7,389 nt of DNA from SHLQ01 sp051011575 (GTDB lineage Bacteria > Actinomycetota > Acidimicrobiia > Acidimicrobiales > SHLQ01). The stretch is from NCBI GenBank assembly GCA_051011575.1, contig JBPCTR010000030.1:1-7389 (forward strand), written 5' to 3'. The notes under the pieces were generated by a model that had not been told where the DNA came from, searched no databases, and worked only from the letters and a program-made list of their open reading frames with translations. Shown in pieces: positions 4,978 to 7,389 of this stretch. The stretch's first letter is position 1, and each line of letters begins with the position of its first letter. Position numbers and translations under genes: made by a program.

Positions 4978-7389
4978 GTGCAACGGGTCTCCGACACTCC
5001 GAACGACGGGAAATCCGGGCCTCCACCGGTCCGGATCGTGATCGCAACTCGTGAGCCCGGACCGTGGTTCGATGCAACGTCTGCCTCCCTTGCCGACCAG
5101 GACTATCCGCACCTCGCGATCACGATCGTCCACGAACCCGGCGACGCCGAACTCCTGGCGCCGTCGCTGCAGGCGCTTCCTGATTACGAGCTGATCGAGG
5201 TCGACGACGGCACGGGCTTCGGCTCGAAGGTCAACCTCGCCGCCGACAGGGCAAACGAGCCTCTGCTCCTCATCTGTCACGACGACGTTGCTCTCGAGAC
5301 CGGTGCGATTTCCGCACTCGTCAAAGAGTGGCTCCGCCGCTCCGAGGACGACACGATCATCGCCCCGAAGCTCGTCGACTGGACCACTCCATCAAAGCTT
5401 GCGCTCTCCACCTTCGATGCCGACCGGTTTGGGGAGACCGTGTCGCTTGTTCGCCCAGGCGACCTCGATCAGGGGCAGCACGATCGGGCGACCGAGGTGT
5501 TCGGCGTCTCGACCGCGTGTGTACTCGCCTCACGATCGTTCTTCCTCGGCATTGGTGGCTTCGACGAGGCCATGGACTGGCACGGCGAGGACCACGAACT
5601 GTCGTTGCGCACACGGATCGTCGGCGGGCGGGTGGTTGTGGCCTCTGCTGCGGTTGCTCGCCATCGAGCCGTTTTCGCCGAGCGCGGCGGCCCCGATCCG
5701 GTTCTTCGCGAGCGGCGCCACCGCATGAGATCGGTCCTCTCCGCACCCTCGCGAGCGGGCCTCGCTCGTTTGCTCGCCGGCCTGGTCGTCGTACATCTCC
5801 TCGAGTTCCTGGTCGCGTTGGTGCGCCTGGACCTCGACGAACTACGAGCGATTCCCGGTGCGTGGCTCTGGAACATCCGACGCGTCGGATCGCTCATGGA
5901 ACGCCGTGCCCCGCTCGCCGACCGCCGCCACGATGGCGCGAGCGATCTCCGTCGGGCGAGGAGGCAGGGATCGGTGCGGCTCTCCGAGAGCATCGATCGT
6001 CGGATCACACAACGCGAACAGGCGGCCGAACGAGGAGATCGTGAGTTCTCGGTCGAGCGGGTCGTCGGGGGATCGCTGATCGCCGCCCTGTTGGGCTTCG
6101 GAGCCCGACATCTTCTCACCCGCCCGGTTCCTGTGGTCGGTGAGTTTCGCGAGTTGCCATCCGATCTCGGAACCCTGACGCGCGACTGGTGGAGCGGTTG
6201 GCGCACCTTCGGCATGGGTGCCGAGGAGTTCGCGTCGTTCGCGCTCCCTCTCCTCGATGTCGCGGGAGCTCTGACCCTCGGGTCCGAGTCCTTCCTCCGC
6301 CTTCTGCTCGTGATCGCGCCGCTGCCCCTGGGAGTCGTCGGAGTATGGCGCCTCTTCAGCGGGTCTGAGTCCCTGCGGGCGCCGGTGGCAGCGGCTGCGC
6401 TGTATGCGGCCTCGCCCCTGCCCTACAACGCGATCTCGGGCGGATCGCTGCAAGCGCTGCTTCTGTACGCGTCGCTCCCGTGGATGCTCGGCCACGTCGT
6501 CGGCCTGGCCGGATCGACGGTGTTCGGCGTTACTCGAGATCGCCGCATTCACGTGATCGGGCTTACGACGCTTCTCGCCGTCGTTGGAGCATTCGTTCCG
6601 TGGGTCGGTGTCACGTTCGCGCTCGTGCTCGTCGGGATCGTCGTCGGCTCGTTCCTTGCCGGAGACATGCGCGGCGTGCCGACGATGATTGCGTTCTCTG
6701 CGCTGGCTCTCGGCGTGGCCGTGCTGGTCAATCTCCCGCACCTCCTGGGTCTCGGGGTCTGGGCCGAGTTCGGAACGGCGCAGGTCGACGAGGGAAACAA
6801 TCTGGCGCTCAGAGACATATTCACCGCTTCTACCGGGCCAACGGGATCCCCAGTGTTCGGATGGGCTGTGTTCGCCGTCGCGATGTTCCCGCTCGTATCC
6901 GGACATGGCCTTCGGTTCACCTGGGCGCTGCGTTTGTGGGGCGTGATGCTCGGCGCATGGGCGCTCACCTGGGCGGGTGCCCGCGGTTGGATGCCGGTCG
7001 GCTTGCCGGTGGCCGAGGTGCTTCTCGTACCAGCGGCGCTCGGTATGGCGGCGCTCGGGGGAATCGCTGCTCTCGTGATCGATCGTGACCTCGTCGACGC
7101 CTCGAGCCGTCGCCTCGTCCCCGCAGTGGTCGCCGTGGCCGGACTCGGGCTGGCGCTGCTCCCTCTTCTCGATGGGAGCTTCAGTGGCCGGTGGTCGCTC
7201 GCTCGGGCCGACCTCCAGACGTCGTTCGCAGCGATCGAGCCCGCGTCGATTGCCGACGACGAAGGCACATACCGAACGATTTGGATCGGTGACGCCCACG
7301 TCCTCGGAGCCTCGTCGCTCCCGACGACGAATGGTCTCGCATGGAATACGTCGCTCGATGGTGCTCCCGACATCCGCGCACTCTGGGGC
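4978..7389 (+). CDS. Glycosyltransferase family 2 fused to a polytopic membrane domain, 3' end missing
   Basis: The frame beginning at GTG 4978 stays open for 804 codons to the window edge; an in-frame TAG at 4963 leaves no earlier start. Residues about 18-245 are a GT-A glycosyltransferase domain: VRIVIATREPGPWFDA (18-33), VDDGTGFGSKVNLAADRA (76-93), the metal/donor-binding DD at 102-103 in ICHDDVAL, and GGFDEAMDWHGEDHELSLR (193-211) with the ED expected to hold the catalytic base. A helix at 262-282 leads to a long, Arg-rich cytoplasmic loop (about 283-360). Roughly nine or ten further hydrophobic helices lie between about 362 and 731, with an external loop containing DWWSGW (403-408). The part after 732, with YRTIWIGDAHVLG (765-777), should be extracytoplasmic. 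I recall such 1000-residue fusions as common and poorly characterised in actinobacteria. They are presumed to act in envelope glycan synthesis or export; the sugar and acceptor are unknown. Confidence 0.9.
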   Translation, partial: MQRVSDTPNDGKSGPPPVRIVIATREPGPWFDATSASLADQDYPHLAITIVHEPGDAELLAPSLQALPDYELIEVDDGTGFGSKVNLAADRANEPLLLICHDDVALETGAISALVKEWLRRSEDDTIIAPKLVDWTTPSKLALSTFDADRFGETVSLVRPGDLDQGQHDRATEVFGVSTACVLASRSFFLGIGGFDEAMDWHGEDHELSLRTRIVGGRVVVASAAVARHRAVFAERGGPDPVLRERRHRMRSVLSAPSRAGLARLLAGLVVVHLLEFLVALVRLDLDELRAIPGAWLWNIRRVGSLMERRAPLADRRHDGASDLRRARRQGSVRLSESIDRRITQREQAAERGDREFSVERVVGGSLIAALLGFGARHLLTRPVPVVGEFRELPSDLGTLTRDWWSGWRTFGMGAEEFASFALPLLDVAGALTLGSESFLRLLLVIAPLPLGVVGVWRLFSGSESLRAPVAAAALYAASPLPYNAISGGSLQALLLYASLPWMLGHVVGLAGSTVFGVTRDRRIHVIGLTTLLAVVGAFVPWVGVTFALVLVGIVVGSFLAGDMRGVPTMIAFSALALGVAVLVNLPHLLGLGVWAEFGTAQVDEGNNLALRDIFTASTGPTGSPVFGWAVFAVAMFPLVSGHGLRFTWALRLWGVMLGAWALTWAGARGWMPVGLPVAEVLLVPAALGMAALGGIAALVIDRDLVDASSRRLVPAVVAVAGLGLALLPLLDGSFSGRWSLARADLQTSFAAIEPASIADDEGTYRTIWIGDAHVLGASSLPTTNGLAWNTSLDGAPDIRALWG

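Noticed and set aside
4912..5280. Upstream extension of the epimerase gene
   Set aside because: It would cross the divergent spacer and the start of the GT2 gene, and the Rossmann fold begins right after GTG 4911.
5469..6215. Further open frames on the minus and plus strands within the GT2 gene, including one at 5328-6044 (+)
   Set aside because: They have Arg/Ser/Pro-rich translations without family motifs and overlap a better-supported coding frame.
5842..7299. A long open frame (485 codons) on the minus strand
   Set aside because: It is antisense to the GT2 membrane gene, which has clear domains and hydrophobic helices. The translation is Arg/Glu/His-rich low-complexity sequence with no domain, as is usual for the complement of a high-GC gene.
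1..7389. tRNA, rRNA, CRISPR, insertion sequence or prophage signals
   Set aside because: No cloverleaf arms, regular direct repeats, transposase motifs or terminal inverted repeats were noticed on either strand.

Overview
The window is high-GC bacterial DNA with densely packed genes, GTG starts and F420-biosynthesis genes, which points to an actinobacterium. The gene mix (cofD and a single-domain cofE beside sugar-nucleotide and glycosyltransferase genes, plus a membrane protein with an HTHGDGVIHLHP signature) reminds me of Acidimicrobiia, but that placement is from memory. No RNA genes, insertion sequences, CRISPR arrays or other mobile DNA were seen.

Layout. (1) 1-870, plus strand: the 3' part of a WcaI/WbuB-type family 4 glycosyltransferase, cut by the window edge. 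(2) 922-1794, plus: an uncharacterised single-pass membrane protein with a His-rich extracytoplasmic domain, apparently read from a leaderless GTG start. (3) 1841-4911, minus: a compact four-gene operon. In transcription order it holds an NAD-dependent sugar-nucleotide epimerase/reductase resembling GDP-4-keto-6-deoxymannose reductase, cofD, cofE and a small HxGH nucleotidyltransferase. The genes are separated by an 8-nt overlap, 13 nt and 12 nt. (4) 4978 to the right edge, plus: an unbroken 804-codon reading frame coding for a family 2 glycosyltransferase fused to a large polytopic membrane domain, cut by the window edge.

The operon and the large glycosyltransferase gene diverge from a 66-bp spacer whose core, TAGCGTAG, gives an extended TANNNT -10 box on each strand. 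This looks like one shared bidirectional promoter.

Three genes suggest envelope glycan assembly: the two glycosyltransferases and the nucleotide-sugar enzyme. CofD and CofE carry out the last two steps of F420 assembly: transfer of the phospholactyl-type group to Fo, then glutamylation. Mycobacteria likewise keep fbiA-fbiB near mannose/rhamnose cell-wall genes, so this linkage is an old actinobacterial theme rather than a new system. The least explained parts are the His-rich membrane protein, the nucleotidyltransferase in the F420 operon and the shared promoter.
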